From Halobacteria archaeon HArc-gm2 (GTDB lineage Archaea > Halobacteriota > Halobacteria > Halobacteriales > Haloarculaceae): DNA of 64,000 bases. A program made the translations under genes and the position numbers. The DNA is taken from NCBI GenBank assembly GCA_025517465.1, contig JAOPKE010000003.1, positions 248,001-312,000 of the forward strand. Direction: 5' to 3'. Of the stretch, positions 52,498-60,916 are shown piece by piece. Positions within the stretch are counted from its first letter, which is position 1. The number at the start of each line of letters is the position of its first letter. The notes below the pieces were generated by a model that searched no databases, was not told where the DNA came from, and saw only the letters and a list, made by a program, of their open reading frames with translations.

Positions 52498-53769
52498 ATG
52501 TTCAATCGAGTAAGCAAACTATCCAAGCAAGCGTTCGTCGCTGACGCGTCACAGACGCGGGGGGACCTCGATGTCGGGTCATTCGAGTCGTCGCTCGCCG
52601 ACGCCGAAGCGGTGCAGTACGTCCTCGCCAGCGCGGCGGGCATCGAACAGACGACGGCGGATCGCACGACGACCATCGAACCCGGCCCGGACACCGCCGC
52701 TTACGCGGTGGTGTCCAACCGGCGCGTCTACTTTCTGCTCGGCGACGACCTCGCCGAACCGGAGTTGACCGTGGACATGGAGCAGATCTCGAACGTAGAG
52801 CTGCGGAACGCCCTGCTCTCCACCACACTCGTCTTCTCGACGACGACGGGCACCGTCCGGTTCGTTCCGGCCGACACCGAGACGGCAGAGGTCGTCGTCT
52901 CCTACGTCTCCCGCGTCGGGACGGCCTGGGCAGACCTGTTCGAGGCCCTGGAGAAGGCCCACCGGTCGCTCGCGAGCGTCGAATCGGCCATCAAGGCCGG
53001 CGAGGACCCGGAGAGCGCCATCCAGCAGACGCGGACACGGCTCTCGAACGCGCACCACTGTGCGACCCACCACGACGACGCGCCGACGGAACTGATGCGG
53101 GACCAGATCCAGCCGGTCGAGGACAGGCTCGAGCAGCTCCGCTACGGCTCCCGACTCGATCGGGCGGACGGACTCATCGACGACGCCCGGCGCGCCCAGC
53201 GATCCGGGGCGTTCGAGGACGGCGTGGCCGCCGTCGTCGAGGCGACGGACGTCATCCGCGACGTCGCGTCGGTCCTGCACGACGTCGACGCACCCGGGCT
53301 CAGTGACCGGCTGACGTCACAGGCGAACACGCTCGACACCATCGCCCAGGCGCTCCTGAACGAGGCCGAGCGTGCCTGTCACCGTGCCCTCCAGGCCGCA
53401 GACGACGCAGCGGCCATCGCTGCCTGGCAGGAGGCGCTCGACCGCTACCGCGAGGCCGCCGCAGCCGGCTGGGACGGCCCCGCCGGGGCGAGCCAGGAGG
53501 CCCTGCGTTTCCAGCTGACCTGGGTCGTCGGCAACCTCGTCGACGCGCTCGTCTCCCGCGCCGACGAGCGGGAGGCCGCCGCCGAGGAGTTCGGCGGGAC
53601 CGGGTCGGACGCCATCGGACGCTACGAGGAGGCCTGCCGGAATCTTGAGCGCGCCCGCGACCTGGCCGAGGACCATCCGGAACTCGCTGCGGCCCCGCTC
53701 GAAGACCGGATCGGCACGCTCGAAGTGAAAATCGAACGCGCCGAGTGGCAGTGGGGCTCCGCCGACTGA
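52498..53769 (+). CDS. PH-like domain plus coiled-coil protein, paralogue 3
   Basis: This 423-residue protein has the same plan as paralogue 2. The PH-like region (about 30-150) carries YVLASAAGIEQTTADRTTTIEPG, AVVSNRRVYFLLGDD and LRNALLSTTLVFSTT. The helical body has TRLSNAHHCATHHDDAPTE, RFQLTWVVGNLVDAL and a final AEWQWGSAD. Conserved spots match paralogue 2 closely and paralogue 1 less so. It has its own TATA-like box. The gene is convergent with sufS, 140 bp away. Confidence 0.8.
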   Translation: MFNRVSKLSKQAFVADASQTRGDLDVGSFESSLADAEAVQYVLASAAGIEQTTADRTTTIEPGPDTAAYAVVSNRRVYFLLGDDLAEPELTVDMEQISNVELRNALLSTTLVFSTTTGTVRFVPADTETAEVVVSYVSRVGTAWADLFEALEKAHRSLASVESAIKAGEDPESAIQQTRTRLSNAHHCATHHDDAPTELMRDQIQPVEDRLEQLRYGSRLDRADGLIDDARRAQRSGAFEDGVAAVVEATDVIRDVASVLHDVDAPGLSDRLTSQANTLDTIAQALLNEAERACHRALQAADDAAAIAAWQEALDRYREAAAAGWDGPAGASQEALRFQLTWVVGNLVDALVSRADEREAAAEEFGGTGSDAIGRYEEACRNLERARDLAEDHPELAAAPLEDRIGTLEVKIERAEWQWGSAD

Positions 53770-53909
53770 GCCGGACGCCGTGACCCACATCGGTCCCGTC
53801 GCCGTGGCCGAGCGACGCGTCGACCCGAGCGACGGTGACGGACGCCAGCCCCCGTTTTGTCTCGTCCGGTTCGTCGTGACCAGTGCCGCTCGTGGTCGTC
53901 AGTAATCGA

Positions 53910-55151
53910 CTACGCGAACAGCTGCCGCGCCTCGTCCATCGCCTCGATCAGCACGTCGACTTCTTCCCTCGTATTGTAGATGTAGAACGACGCGCGGGCG
54001 GAGGCGGCGACGCCCAGTTTGTCGTGGAGGGGCTGCGTGCAGTGGTCGCCAGCGCGGATGGCGACGCCCGAGTCGTTGACGATAGAGGCCAGGTCGTGGG
54101 CGTGGACGCTCTCCAGGTTGAACGCGACGAGGCCCGAGCGGTCGTCGCCCGGCGGTCCGTATATCTCGATATCGTCGAACTCGCTCAGGCGGTCGTAGGC
54201 GTACTCGGCCATCGCCTCCTCGTGGCGGCGGACTCGGTCCATGCCGATGTCCTCGAGGTAGTCGACTGCGGCGGCGAGCGCGATGCCCTCGCTGATAGAG
54301 GGGGTGCCGGCCTCGAACTTCCAGGGGAGTTCGTTCCAGGTCGAGTCCTCGTAGGTGACCTTCGTGATCATGTCGCCGCCGTAGAGGTACGGCTCCATCT
54401 CCTCGAGGACTTCCTCCTTCCCGTACAGCGCGCCGCTACCGGTCGGGCCGCACATCTTGTGGCCCGAGAAGGCCAGGAAGTCACAGTCGATCTCCTTCAC
54501 GTCGACGGGGCGGGTGGGCACCGACTGGGCGCCGTCGACGAACGACAGCGCGTCGTGATCGTGGGCGATGTCGGTGATCTCCGCGACGGGGTTCACGGTA
54601 CCGAGCGTGTTGGAGACGTGGACGACGCTGACCATCTCGGTGTCGTCGGTGATCAGTTCGCGCGCGGCGTCCATGTCGAGGCGCCCCTGGTCGGTGATGG
54701 GGATGTACTTCACGTCCGCGCCGGTCTTCTTGCCGATCTGCTGCCAGGTCACCAGCGACGCGTGGTGTTCCATCTCGGTCAGGACGATCTCGTCGCCGGG
54801 ACCGAGTTCGTTCAGGCCCCACGCGTAGGCGACGAGGTTCTCGGCTTCCGTCGTGTTCTTGGTGAAGACGACCTCCTCGCGGCCGTCGGCGCCGACGAAG
54901 TCGGCGACGGTGTCGTGGGCCTCCTCGTAGGCGATAGAAGCCTCCTGACTCAACTGGTGGATGCCGCGGTGAACGTTGGCGTTGTAGTTGTAGTAGTAGT
55001 CGGCGATGGTGTCGACGACCTGCTTCGGCGTCTGGCTCGTCGCCCCGTTGTCGAGGTAGACCAGGGGCTCGCCGCCCACCTCCCGGTCGAGGACGGGAAA
55101 GTCCTCGCGGATGGCCGCGACGTCGAGAACGTCGGACTCGGATTGGCTCAT
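53910..55151 (-). CDS. sufS: Cysteine desulfurase SufS
   Basis: This 413-residue PLP enzyme removes sulfur from cysteine and passes it to SufU. The PLP lysine is K232 in SGHKMCGPTG and the persulfide Cys is C371 in RAGDHCTQPLH. Length and motifs match group II (SufS/CsdA) enzymes. ATG 55151 (MSQSESDVLDV) is preferred over an upstream frame extension that crosses the promoter. It is convergent with the PH-like paralogue 3 and 3.3 kb from sufU. Confidence 0.96.
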   Translation of the reverse strand: MSQSESDVLDVAAIREDFPVLDREVGGEPLVYLDNGATSQTPKQVVDTIADYYYNYNANVHRGIHQLSQEASIAYEEAHDTVADFVGADGREEVVFTKNTTEAENLVAYAWGLNELGPGDEIVLTEMEHHASLVTWQQIGKKTGADVKYIPITDQGRLDMDAARELITDDTEMVSVVHVSNTLGTVNPVAEITDIAHDHDALSFVDGAQSVPTRPVDVKEIDCDFLAFSGHKMCGPTGSGALYGKEEVLEEMEPYLYGGDMITKVTYEDSTWNELPWKFEAGTPSISEGIALAAAVDYLEDIGMDRVRRHEEAMAEYAYDRLSEFDDIEIYGPPGDDRSGLVAFNLESVHAHDLASIVNDSGVAIRAGDHCTQPLHDKLGVAASARASFYIYNTREEVDVLIEAMDEARQLFA

Positions 55152-55344
55152 TGTATAACTAGTTTTTCTGGATGGCCAACTTTCCTTCGATCCGACCGTC
55201 CGTCTCGGCGAGTACGACCGACCCCGACGGGGTGAAAACATGTCATCGAGTCGTGCGGAATCGGGCGCTGGGCGCGGTTTAACAGTGATATATTTCGTTG
55301 AACGATCGGAATGATTAATTCGTGGTGGGGACGCGTAGGGAACC

Positions 55345-55863
55345 ATGGGGGCTGACGGATCGAGGGGTCAGGAGGTCGTATCGAGTACAGAGCGACAGGC
55401 GATACAGTACGATCGCACGAAGACGGACCGGAGCCGGGCGTCGGTCAACGACCGGCCGGGACAGGACCGGCACGAACTGCCGGCGACGATACCCGTCGGC
55501 GAGTATCACGCGTACTTCCACCGGAACAGACACCGGGCCAACGAGCGACCGCTCCGGCGCGTCGGCGGGCGGGACCTGGACTGGCTGTCGACCGACCAGT
55601 GGCTCGCCTACGAGGTGGACGTCCCCGAGGCCGGGAGCTACGACCTGTCGCTGCGGGTCGCCGCCGAGAGCGCCTTCGGCGGCGGCGACGTCGGCGTCGT
55701 CCTGAACGACGACCCGCTCGCGCGACTGGCGTTCGACCCGACGGGGGGCTGGTACAGCTGGGAGGAGATCGGCGAGGAGATAGAGCTACCTGCGGGGGAA
55801 CACACCATCAGACTGGTCGTCTTCGACGGCGGGTGGAAGCTCGAAGCACTCACGATCGAGTGA
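55345..55863 (+). CDS. CBM6-like carbohydrate-binding domain protein
   Basis: This 172-residue protein has about 45 disordered residues followed by a CBM6/CBM35-type beta sandwich (about 50-172). Hallmarks are WLAYEVDVPEAGSYDLSLRVA, PTGGWYSWEEIGEEIELPAGEHTIRLVVFDGGWKLEALTIE. There is no signal peptide, Tat motif or catalytic domain, so where it would meet carbohydrate is unclear. It could be an accessory subunit of a cytoplasmic glycan protein, or the N-terminus may be mis-assigned. Confidence 0.75.
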   Translation: MGADGSRGQEVVSSTERQAIQYDRTKTDRSRASVNDRPGQDRHELPATIPVGEYHAYFHRNRHRANERPLRRVGGRDLDWLSTDQWLAYEVDVPEAGSYDLSLRVAAESAFGGGDVGVVLNDDPLARLAFDPTGGWYSWEEIGEEIELPAGEHTIRLVVFDGGWKLEALTIE

Positions 55864-56419
55864 CGTCGGGGGCGTCACCGTCACTTTCTACGTCCGCATC
55901 CACTACGCCGCCAGCGTCCGCCCTGCCGTCCGTATCCGCCGTGCCGTCCGCATCGGTCGCGCCATCCGCCTGCTCCGTGCGCCGGACGTACTCGGCGTGG
56001 CGGCGCTGGTACTCTTCGAGGCGGTAGTTGTCCCACGCCAGGTCCGAGAGGAGGTGGGCGTAGAGGACGACGGCGGTGAAAACGGCGAACGACTGGTCCC
56101 AGAGCCACAGCGCGGCGACCAGTCCGCCGGCGATGACGACGTGGCTGAACAGCCGCTGGATCGCCCAGAGGTCGTCGTTCGCGAAGATACCCGACGGGTC
56201 GGTGAGCGGGAGCAGCGGATTTCGGAGGACGCGGGCGAGCGCCGACCAGTCGCCGCTCACCAGGCGTGCGACGAGGAAGTGGTCGAAGTCGATGCCGACG
56301 CCGACGGCGAGGGCCCACCCGATTGCGGCCCACCACGGGACGACGTCCGGGAGCGAGAGGGCCCAGACGCCGACGACGCCGACGGCCAGCGAGATCAGGG
56401 CGTGGTCGCGTGAGTACAT
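55850..56419 (-). CDS. YdjM-like membrane protein with degenerate-repeat tail
   Basis: This 189-residue protein has three or four transmembrane helices (about 10-30, 33-55, 80-110, 115-135) and motifs DHALISLAVG, GIDFDHFLVARL and LYAHLLSDLAWDNYRLEEYQRRH, typical of the YdjM/DUF457 family of putative membrane metal-dependent hydrolases. The final about 45 residues are Asp/Ala/Gly rich (DGATDADGTADTDGRADAGG), coded by a decayed repeat of the type GCCGTCCGCATC. Its stop overlaps the CBM6-like gene tail by 14 bp. Confidence 0.75.
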   Translation of the reverse strand: MYSRDHALISLAVGVVGVWALSLPDVVPWWAAIGWALAVGVGIDFDHFLVARLVSGDWSALARVLRNPLLPLTDPSGIFANDDLWAIQRLFSHVVIAGGLVAALWLWDQSFAVFTAVVLYAHLLSDLAWDNYRLEEYQRRHAEYVRRTEQADGATDADGTADTDGRADAGGVVDADVESDGDAPDVTRS

Positions 56420-56452
56420 CTGCCCGGAGAATGCAGCGGCGCGACCGTAAAG

Positions 56453-56743
56453 TTACATCCAGAGGAGCTGTGCGTGGCGGGTCCCGTCGAGGTCGAGGAC
56501 GTTCTCCTCCTCCACGAAGCCGTGTTCGACGGCGAGAGCGACGCTGTCGGTGCCGACGAGGTTTGCGACGCTGCACCGCGCGAGGCTGTCGACGACGGTC
56601 TGTTCGTCGGCCTCCTCGCCGTCGTAGAACGCCTCGTCGACGGTGAGGGAGACCTTCCCGTTCTCGAAAGTCTCGCCCAGGACGTCGGGGTCGCAGACGG
56701 AGACGAGCAGCCCCTCGTCCGTCTCGCGTTCGTTGAGTAGCAT
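56453..56743 (-). CDS. DUF424 family protein
   Basis: This 96-residue small protein has the start MLLNERETDEGLLVSVCDPDVLGETFENGKVSLTVDEAFYDG and the middle GTDSVALAVEHGFVEEENVLDLDGTRHAQLLWM, matching archaeal DUF424 proteins. The function is not certain. It is 23 bp upstream-to-downstream of the TPR gene on the same strand, so the two are likely co-transcribed, with the TPR gene first. Confidence 0.85.
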   Translation of the reverse strand: MLLNERETDEGLLVSVCDPDVLGETFENGKVSLTVDEAFYDGEEADEQTVVDSLARCSVANLVGTDSVALAVEHGFVEEENVLDLDGTRHAQLLWM

Positions 56744-56766
56744 CGATCAGCGACCTCCAGGGACGA

Positions 56767-57546
56767 TCACTCGACCAGTTCCTCCTCGGCTCGTTCGCGC
56801 ATCTCTTCTGCCTCCTCGGCGATCTCCTGGGCGCGGTCGTACTCGCCGACTTCCTCGAGGGCGCGGGCTTTCTCCCCGAGGATCTCGGCGTTGCGAAAGC
56901 CCAGGCGGATGGCGTTGTCGAACGCCTCGACGGCGTCCTCCGCGAGGCCGCGCTCCAGGAGGAAGAAGCCGCGGTTGTACCAGGCTTCGGCGAAGCGCGG
57001 GTCCCGCTCGACGGCGCGCTCGGCGTGCTCCAGGGCCTGCTCGGTCTGGCCGGATTCCCAGAGCGCGTAGGCCAGGTTCGTCTCCGCAGTGGCGGTGTGT
57101 TCGCTGCTCGGGGCGCCCTGGCTCGCTCGCTCGGGGTCGCGTTCGGCGTCCTCCTCCTCGGCGATGGCGATGGCCTCCCGGTAGGCGCCGATGGCGGCGT
57201 CCCACTCCTCCATCTCGGCGTGGGCCGCGCCCTTGTTCGTCCAGGCCTCCTGTTCGATGGAGAGTCGCTCGGCGAACATCGCGGCCCGCTCGAACGTCTC
57301 GGCCGCCTGTTCGTACCGGTTGATCTGGACGTATGAGACGCCGACGCCGAGCAGTTCCTCGGCGTCGACTTCCCCCTTCGAGAGGTTGCGCTCGTCGAGC
57401 ATGTCCGTGACGACCCGGGAGTCGACCGGGTCCACCTTGTCGGGGTCGACGGACAGCTCCGGCGGGTCCAGGTCGAAGGGGTCGTACGGATCCCCGAAGC
57501 CCTGCCCCTCGGAGAACTCGTGGTCGTCGCGCTCTCGGTCAGTCAT
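56767..57546 (-). CDS. TPR-repeat protein
   Basis: This 259-residue cytoplasmic protein has an acidic disordered N-terminus (about 1-45), then four or five tetratricopeptide repeats (about 65-225) such as GVGVSYVQINRYEQAAETFERAAMFAE and AEAWYNRGFFLLERGLAEDAVEAFDNAIRLGF. The C-terminus is a charged coiled coil. TPRs bind protein partners; the partner is not known. It leads a two-gene unit with DUF424. Confidence 0.88.
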   Translation of the reverse strand: MTDRERDDHEFSEGQGFGDPYDPFDLDPPELSVDPDKVDPVDSRVVTDMLDERNLSKGEVDAEELLGVGVSYVQINRYEQAAETFERAAMFAERLSIEQEAWTNKGAAHAEMEEWDAAIGAYREAIAIAEEEDAERDPERASQGAPSSEHTATAETNLAYALWESGQTEQALEHAERAVERDPRFAEAWYNRGFFLLERGLAEDAVEAFDNAIRLGFRNAEILGEKARALEEVGEYDRAQEIAEEAEEMRERAEEELVE

Positions 57547-57696
57547 AGCCTCCGTTTGGCGAGGCGGAGTGTTAAGGGCTACGTCCCGCAGATATGGTGC
57601 CCGTCGCGGTCGCCCGCAACGATCGGTCGCTCAACTGCCTGAAGAATCGTTCCGCGGTTCGGTCACGCTACTCGAAACAGGGACGGAAGCGCCCCG

Positions 57697-57825
57697 TCAG
57701 TCGGCGCCGTGTCGAGGGACGTGCCCGCAGTCGGTGCACTCCCACGTGCCGACGCGTCGGGCGACCGCGCTCCCGCAGTCGGGACAGGTGTACGTCTCGG
57801 TCGTGGTCTGCTGTTGGGTTGCCAT
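57697..57825 (-). CDS. Short rubrerythrin-like zinc-ribbon protein
   Basis: This 42-residue protein, MATQQQTTTETYTCPDCG then SAVARRVGTWECTDCGHVPRHGAD, holds two CxxC pairs, so it is a single rubredoxin or rubrerythrin-like zinc ribbon. Similar tiny haloarchaeal proteins are common. The ATG at 57825 is chosen; longer frames run upstream without support. AATATTAG near 57863-57870 is a TATA candidate about 38 bp upstream. Confidence 0.8.
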   Translation of the reverse strand: MATQQQTTTETYTCPDCGSAVARRVGTWECTDCGHVPRHGAD

Positions 57826-57978
57826 TACCGGAGCGAAATCGGTGCGCGACCAAGAGGGTTGTTCTAATATTGCCATTACTGTACTAGCGACATATAATCG
57901 CATGGTAGCGGGTATCGACCGACCCGGGATCTGCCGACTGGCGCGGGATTTTCCCCGGCGGCGCACGCACCCCATGGT

Positions 57979-58536
57979 ATGAGCAAGCGACTGTTCGTCA
58001 GCGTCGACCTGGACGGCCTCGCCGAGGAGGTTGCCGCAGCCCAGGAGCTGTTCGCAGATGCGAGCGGGCTCAGCTTCACAGACCCCGAGCAGGCCCACGT
58101 CACGCTGAAGTTCCTCGGCGACACCGACGGGGGGCGCGTCGACGACCTGGTGAGAGAACTAGAGGTCGCCGTCGCGGACAGCGGCGTCGAGCCCTTCGAG
58201 GCGGCGTTCGGCGGCCTCGGCGTCTTCCCATCACTCGACTACATCAGCGTCGTCTGGTTCGGTACCCGAGCGGGTAGCGAGCAGCTCACCGCGCTCCACG
58301 AGGCCATCGAAGAACGCACCGTCGCGATGGGGTTCGAACCGGAGGACCACGAGTTCACCCCGCACGTCACGCTCGCGCGGCTGCAACACGCTGGCGGCAA
58401 GGAACTCGTCCAGGACGTCGTACAGAACCGCGATCCTGCCGTCGGCACGCTCTCAGTCGACGAGGTGCGACTCACCGAGAGCGTGCTCACCGAAGACGGC
58501 TCCGAGTACTCGACGGTCGCTTCGATTCCGCTCTGA
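57979..58536 (+). CDS. thpR: RNA 2',3'-cyclic phosphodiesterase
   Basis: This 185-residue 2H-phosphoesterase has the two HxTx motifs, H40-V-T42 (HVTLKFLG) and H129-V-T131 (HVTLARL), spaced as in ThpR/LigT. It opens 2',3'-cyclic phosphates on RNA, for example in tRNA end processing. Length and the start MSKRLFVSVDLDG fit. It is divergent from the zinc-ribbon gene and convergent with the next minus-strand gene. Confidence 0.93.
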   Translation: MSKRLFVSVDLDGLAEEVAAAQELFADASGLSFTDPEQAHVTLKFLGDTDGGRVDDLVRELEVAVADSGVEPFEAAFGGLGVFPSLDYISVVWFGTRAGSEQLTALHEAIEERTVAMGFEPEDHEFTPHVTLARLQHAGGKELVQDVVQNRDPAVGTLSVDEVRLTESVLTEDGSEYSTVASIPL

Positions 58537-58547
58537 GGAGCGCCGTG

Positions 58548-58823
58548 TCAGTTCAGCTCTGCGAACGGAACTGCCGGGCTCCCCGGGAGTACGCGGGTGA
58601 CCATCCAGTCCAGTCCCGCCGGGTCGACCGGAGCGAGGTCGAGGCGGACGGTACTGCCGACGTCGCGGGCGGCGAGTTTGTCCCTGAGCAGTGGGTCCGC
58701 GTAGTCCACCACGTGGAACGCCGTGTCGGTGACCGTCTCGATGACCGTGAGGTCACCGTCGTCGTCGACCGGATCCGCGACCCTGAACGTCCGTCGGCTG
58801 CTGATCTGTTTCGTCGTGGCCAT
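58548..58823 (-). CDS. Small haloarchaeal protein of unknown function
   Basis: This 91-residue protein begins MATTKQISSRRTFRVADPVDDDG and appears beta-rich, with LTVIETVTDTAFHVVDYADPLLRDKL and STVRLDLAPVDPAGLDWMVTRVLPG. I recognise no domain. It looks like a small single-domain protein and is preceded by a good TATA box, so it is likely expressed. It converges with thpR. Confidence 0.72.
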   Translation of the reverse strand: MATTKQISSRRTFRVADPVDDDGDLTVIETVTDTAFHVVDYADPLLRDKLAARDVGSTVRLDLAPVDPAGLDWMVTRVLPGSPAVPFAELN

Positions 58824-58847
58824 GTGAGCGAGGTGTCTGGAAAGCTG

Positions 58848-58857
58848 TATAAATTTT
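58848..58857 (-). promoter_or_regulatory. TATA box of the 91-residue gene
   Basis: On the minus strand AAAATTTATA lies 25-34 bp before the ATG at 58823, an ideal archaeal TATA position. Confidence 0.65.
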
Positions 58858-58975
58858 CCGTAGAAGGTGTGTAAGTAGCATAATGGCATACTAGGACAGA
58901 GGCCGCCCTGGTTTAGGACCGCCAAAACAATCAGTTTCGTGATAGTTATGTAGGCGGGCCGGACTACCGTCCAGT

Positions 58976-59779
58976 ATGCCGCTGGTCGAGAATCTGGTGC
59001 TCGTGTTCGTCGCCGGGCTGATTACGGCGCTAGCCACCGGGCTCGGAGCGCTCCCATTCTTCGTGGTCGACGACTTCTCAGACAGGTGGAACGTCGCCCT
59101 CTGGGGACTCGCCTCGGGAATCATGGTCGCGGCGTCGGTGTTCGGACTGCTCCGGGAGGGGCTCGCCTACGGGTCGCCGGTCCTGCTCGTCCCCGGGATG
59201 GCCGCGGGCGTCGCACTCGTGGTCGGCGGCCACCGCCTCGTCGACGGGATCGAACACAGCCCGAAACAGTACGAGGAGGCCGACTTCCGGAAACTCGTGC
59301 TCATCCTGGGCGTGCTGACCGTCCACAGCTTTCCCGAGGGCGTCGCGGTCGGCGTCTCCTTCGGCGAACTCGGGCTGGCCGGGGCCGAGACGGTCGGCGT
59401 CCTCGGCTTCGGCCTGCCCGTCCTCGCCGTATTCATGACCGTCGCCATCTCCATCCACAACGTTCCCGAGGGCGTCGCGATATCCATCCCGCTGCGGTCG
59501 CTGCACGTCAGCGAGTGGCGCATGGTGTGGTGGGCGGTGTTCTCCTCACTCCCGCAGCCCATCGGTGCCGTCATCGCGTTTTACTTCGTCTCGCTCGCCA
59601 AGGAGTTCCTGCCGCTGGGCTTCGGGTTCGCGGCGGGCGCGATGATCTATCTCGTCGCCACGGAGTTCGTCCCCGAGGCACTCGAGCACGGCGCCGACCT
59701 CCCCGGAAGGGGCCGTCGCGAACTCGTCGCGGGCGCCCTGGTCGGAGTCCTGATCATGGTCCCCCTCGCGTTCGTCTAG
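58976..59779 (+). CDS. ZIP-family metal transporter
   Basis: This 267-residue protein has about eight transmembrane helices. The metal-binding helix motifs HSFPEGVAVGVSF (TM4) and HNVPEGVAISIPL (TM5) are those of ZIP transporters of Zn2+, Fe2+ or Mn2+. A short loop with HSPKQYEEADF lies before TM4, instead of a long His-rich loop. Direction is normally into the cytosol. It is divergent from the 91-residue gene and ends 9 bp before the convergent lipoprotein gene. Confidence 0.9.
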   Translation: MPLVENLVLVFVAGLITALATGLGALPFFVVDDFSDRWNVALWGLASGIMVAASVFGLLREGLAYGSPVLLVPGMAAGVALVVGGHRLVDGIEHSPKQYEEADFRKLVLILGVLTVHSFPEGVAVGVSFGELGLAGAETVGVLGFGLPVLAVFMTVAISIHNVPEGVAISIPLRSLHVSEWRMVWWAVFSSLPQPIGAVIAFYFVSLAKEFLPLGFGFAAGAMIYLVATEFVPEALEHGADLPGRGRRELVAGALVGVLIMVPLAFV

Positions 59780-59788
59780 TTGCCTCCA

Positions 59789-60307
59789 TCAGAAGACGCT
59801 CCGCTGTTCGACGACTTTCAGGTCGACGAACGCGGACAGGTCCTCACCGTACTCGTCGACGCGATTCTCCAGCCGGTAGTTCGAGTGGTCGACGACGAAG
59901 TAGTACGGCCCGGTCGCGTCGAGCGGTTCGCGAGCGCCAGCGTCCTTCGTCGCGGCCTCGTACACGCCCTCGGCGTCGGCCTTCGGGACCGCGGCTTTGC
60001 TGAACGAAGCGTGGCCACGTGGCGTCTCCTCGGGTTCGTCTCCGCCGACGAACGCGTCGTAGTGGTCGAACTGCGCCTCGCCGACGAAGAAGTAGACGTC
60101 GAAGGCGCGCTGTCTCGACCTGACCGTGTAGGAGACGGCCCCGCCCGGGTCCGAGACGTCCGGCACCTCCCTGACCCAGCCGTCACCCGGTTCGACGCTG
60201 ATGCTCTCGGTGACGCCCACGACGACGTTGCCGCCGGTCCCGAGACAGCCGCTGCCGACCGCCATCGCGCCCACGCCAGCCGTCCGCAGGAACGTCCGTC
60301 GTCTCAT
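59789..60307 (-). CDS. Tat lipoprotein of unknown function
   Basis: This 172-residue protein has a Tat signal with lipobox: MRRRTFLRTAGVGAMAVGSGCLG, so it should be exported folded and lipid modified at C21. The rest is beta-rich with an aromatic pattern (GPYYFVVDHSNYRLENRVDEYG). The family is not recognised; the layout resembles haloarchaeal small Tat lipoproteins that bind ligands. ATG 60307 is chosen to place the twin Arg at the start. Confidence 0.78.
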   Translation of the reverse strand: MRRRTFLRTAGVGAMAVGSGCLGTGGNVVVGVTESISVEPGDGWVREVPDVSDPGGAVSYTVRSRQRAFDVYFFVGEAQFDHYDAFVGGDEPEETPRGHASFSKAAVPKADAEGVYEAATKDAGAREPLDATGPYYFVVDHSNYRLENRVDEYGEDLSAFVDLKVVEQRSVF

Positions 60308-60447
60308 GTCGATACGCTCTCTGATAGCCCCGCATAACTGTTCGTGGCCTATTCCCGCGGTTGATAACGGCGGTGACGTTCGCCGCCGGTCGCCCAGTGT
60401 GGCGGGGCCCGCCCGCCTCCCGCGCCCGCCTCCGGTGAAAAGAACAC

Positions 60448-60456
60448 ACATTTATG
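60448..60456 (+). promoter_or_regulatory. TATA box of the rpl39e cluster
   Basis: ACATTTATG, preceded by purine-rich GAAAAGAAC (BRE), lies 26-34 bp before the ATG of rpl39e. This is the only clear promoter before the ribosomal/eIF6 genes. Confidence 0.65.
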
Positions 60457-60481
60457 CCCCGGCACGGAACAGACGGACACT

Positions 60482-60634
60482 ATGAGCAAGAAGTCCAAGG
60501 CCAAGAAGCAGCGTCTGGCCAAACTCGACAACCAGAACAGCCGCGTCCCGGCGTGGGTCACCCTCAAGACCGACCGCAACGTCCAGCGCAACCCGAAGCG
60601 ACGCAACTGGCGCCGTAGCAACACCGACGAATAA
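60482..60634 (+). CDS. rpl39e: Ribosomal protein L39e
   Basis: This 50-residue basic protein starts [18 protein letters not shown] and contains [21 protein letters not shown], the L39e pattern near the exit tunnel of the large subunit. Its stop codon TAA overlaps the ATG of rpl31e by one base (TAATG). It opens the translation cluster. Confidence 0.95.
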   Translation: MSKKSKAKKQRLAKLDNQNSRVPAWVTLKTDRNVQRNPKRRNWRRSNTDE

Positions 60635-60912
60635 TGAGCGCAAACGACTTCGAGGAGCGCGTCGTCACCGTCCCGCTCCGCGACGCCAAGGCCGAACCGA
60701 AACAGGAGCGTGCCGACCGTGCGATGTCGCTCGTCCGCGAGCACCTCGCCAAGCACTTCTCCGTCGACGGGGACGCCGTCCGACTCGACCCCTCGATCAA
60801 CGAGGCAGTGTGGGCCCGCGGCCGCTCGAAGCCCCCGAGCAAGCTTCGCGTCCGCGCCGCCCGCTTCGACGAAGAGGGCGAGAGCGTCGTCGAAGCAGAG
60901 ACCGCGGACTGA
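60634..60912 (+). CDS. rpl31e: Ribosomal protein L31e
   Basis: This 92-residue large-subunit protein has the conserved [26 protein letters not shown] and [28 protein letters not shown] segments. It overlaps rpl39e by one base and is followed 4 bp later by the TTG start of the aIF6 gene, so the three are one transcript. Confidence 0.96.
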   Translation: MSANDFEERVVTVPLRDAKAEPKQERADRAMSLVREHLAKHFSVDGDAVRLDPSINEAVWARGRSKPPSKLRVRAARFDEEGESVVEAETAD

Positions 60913-60916
60913 TACC

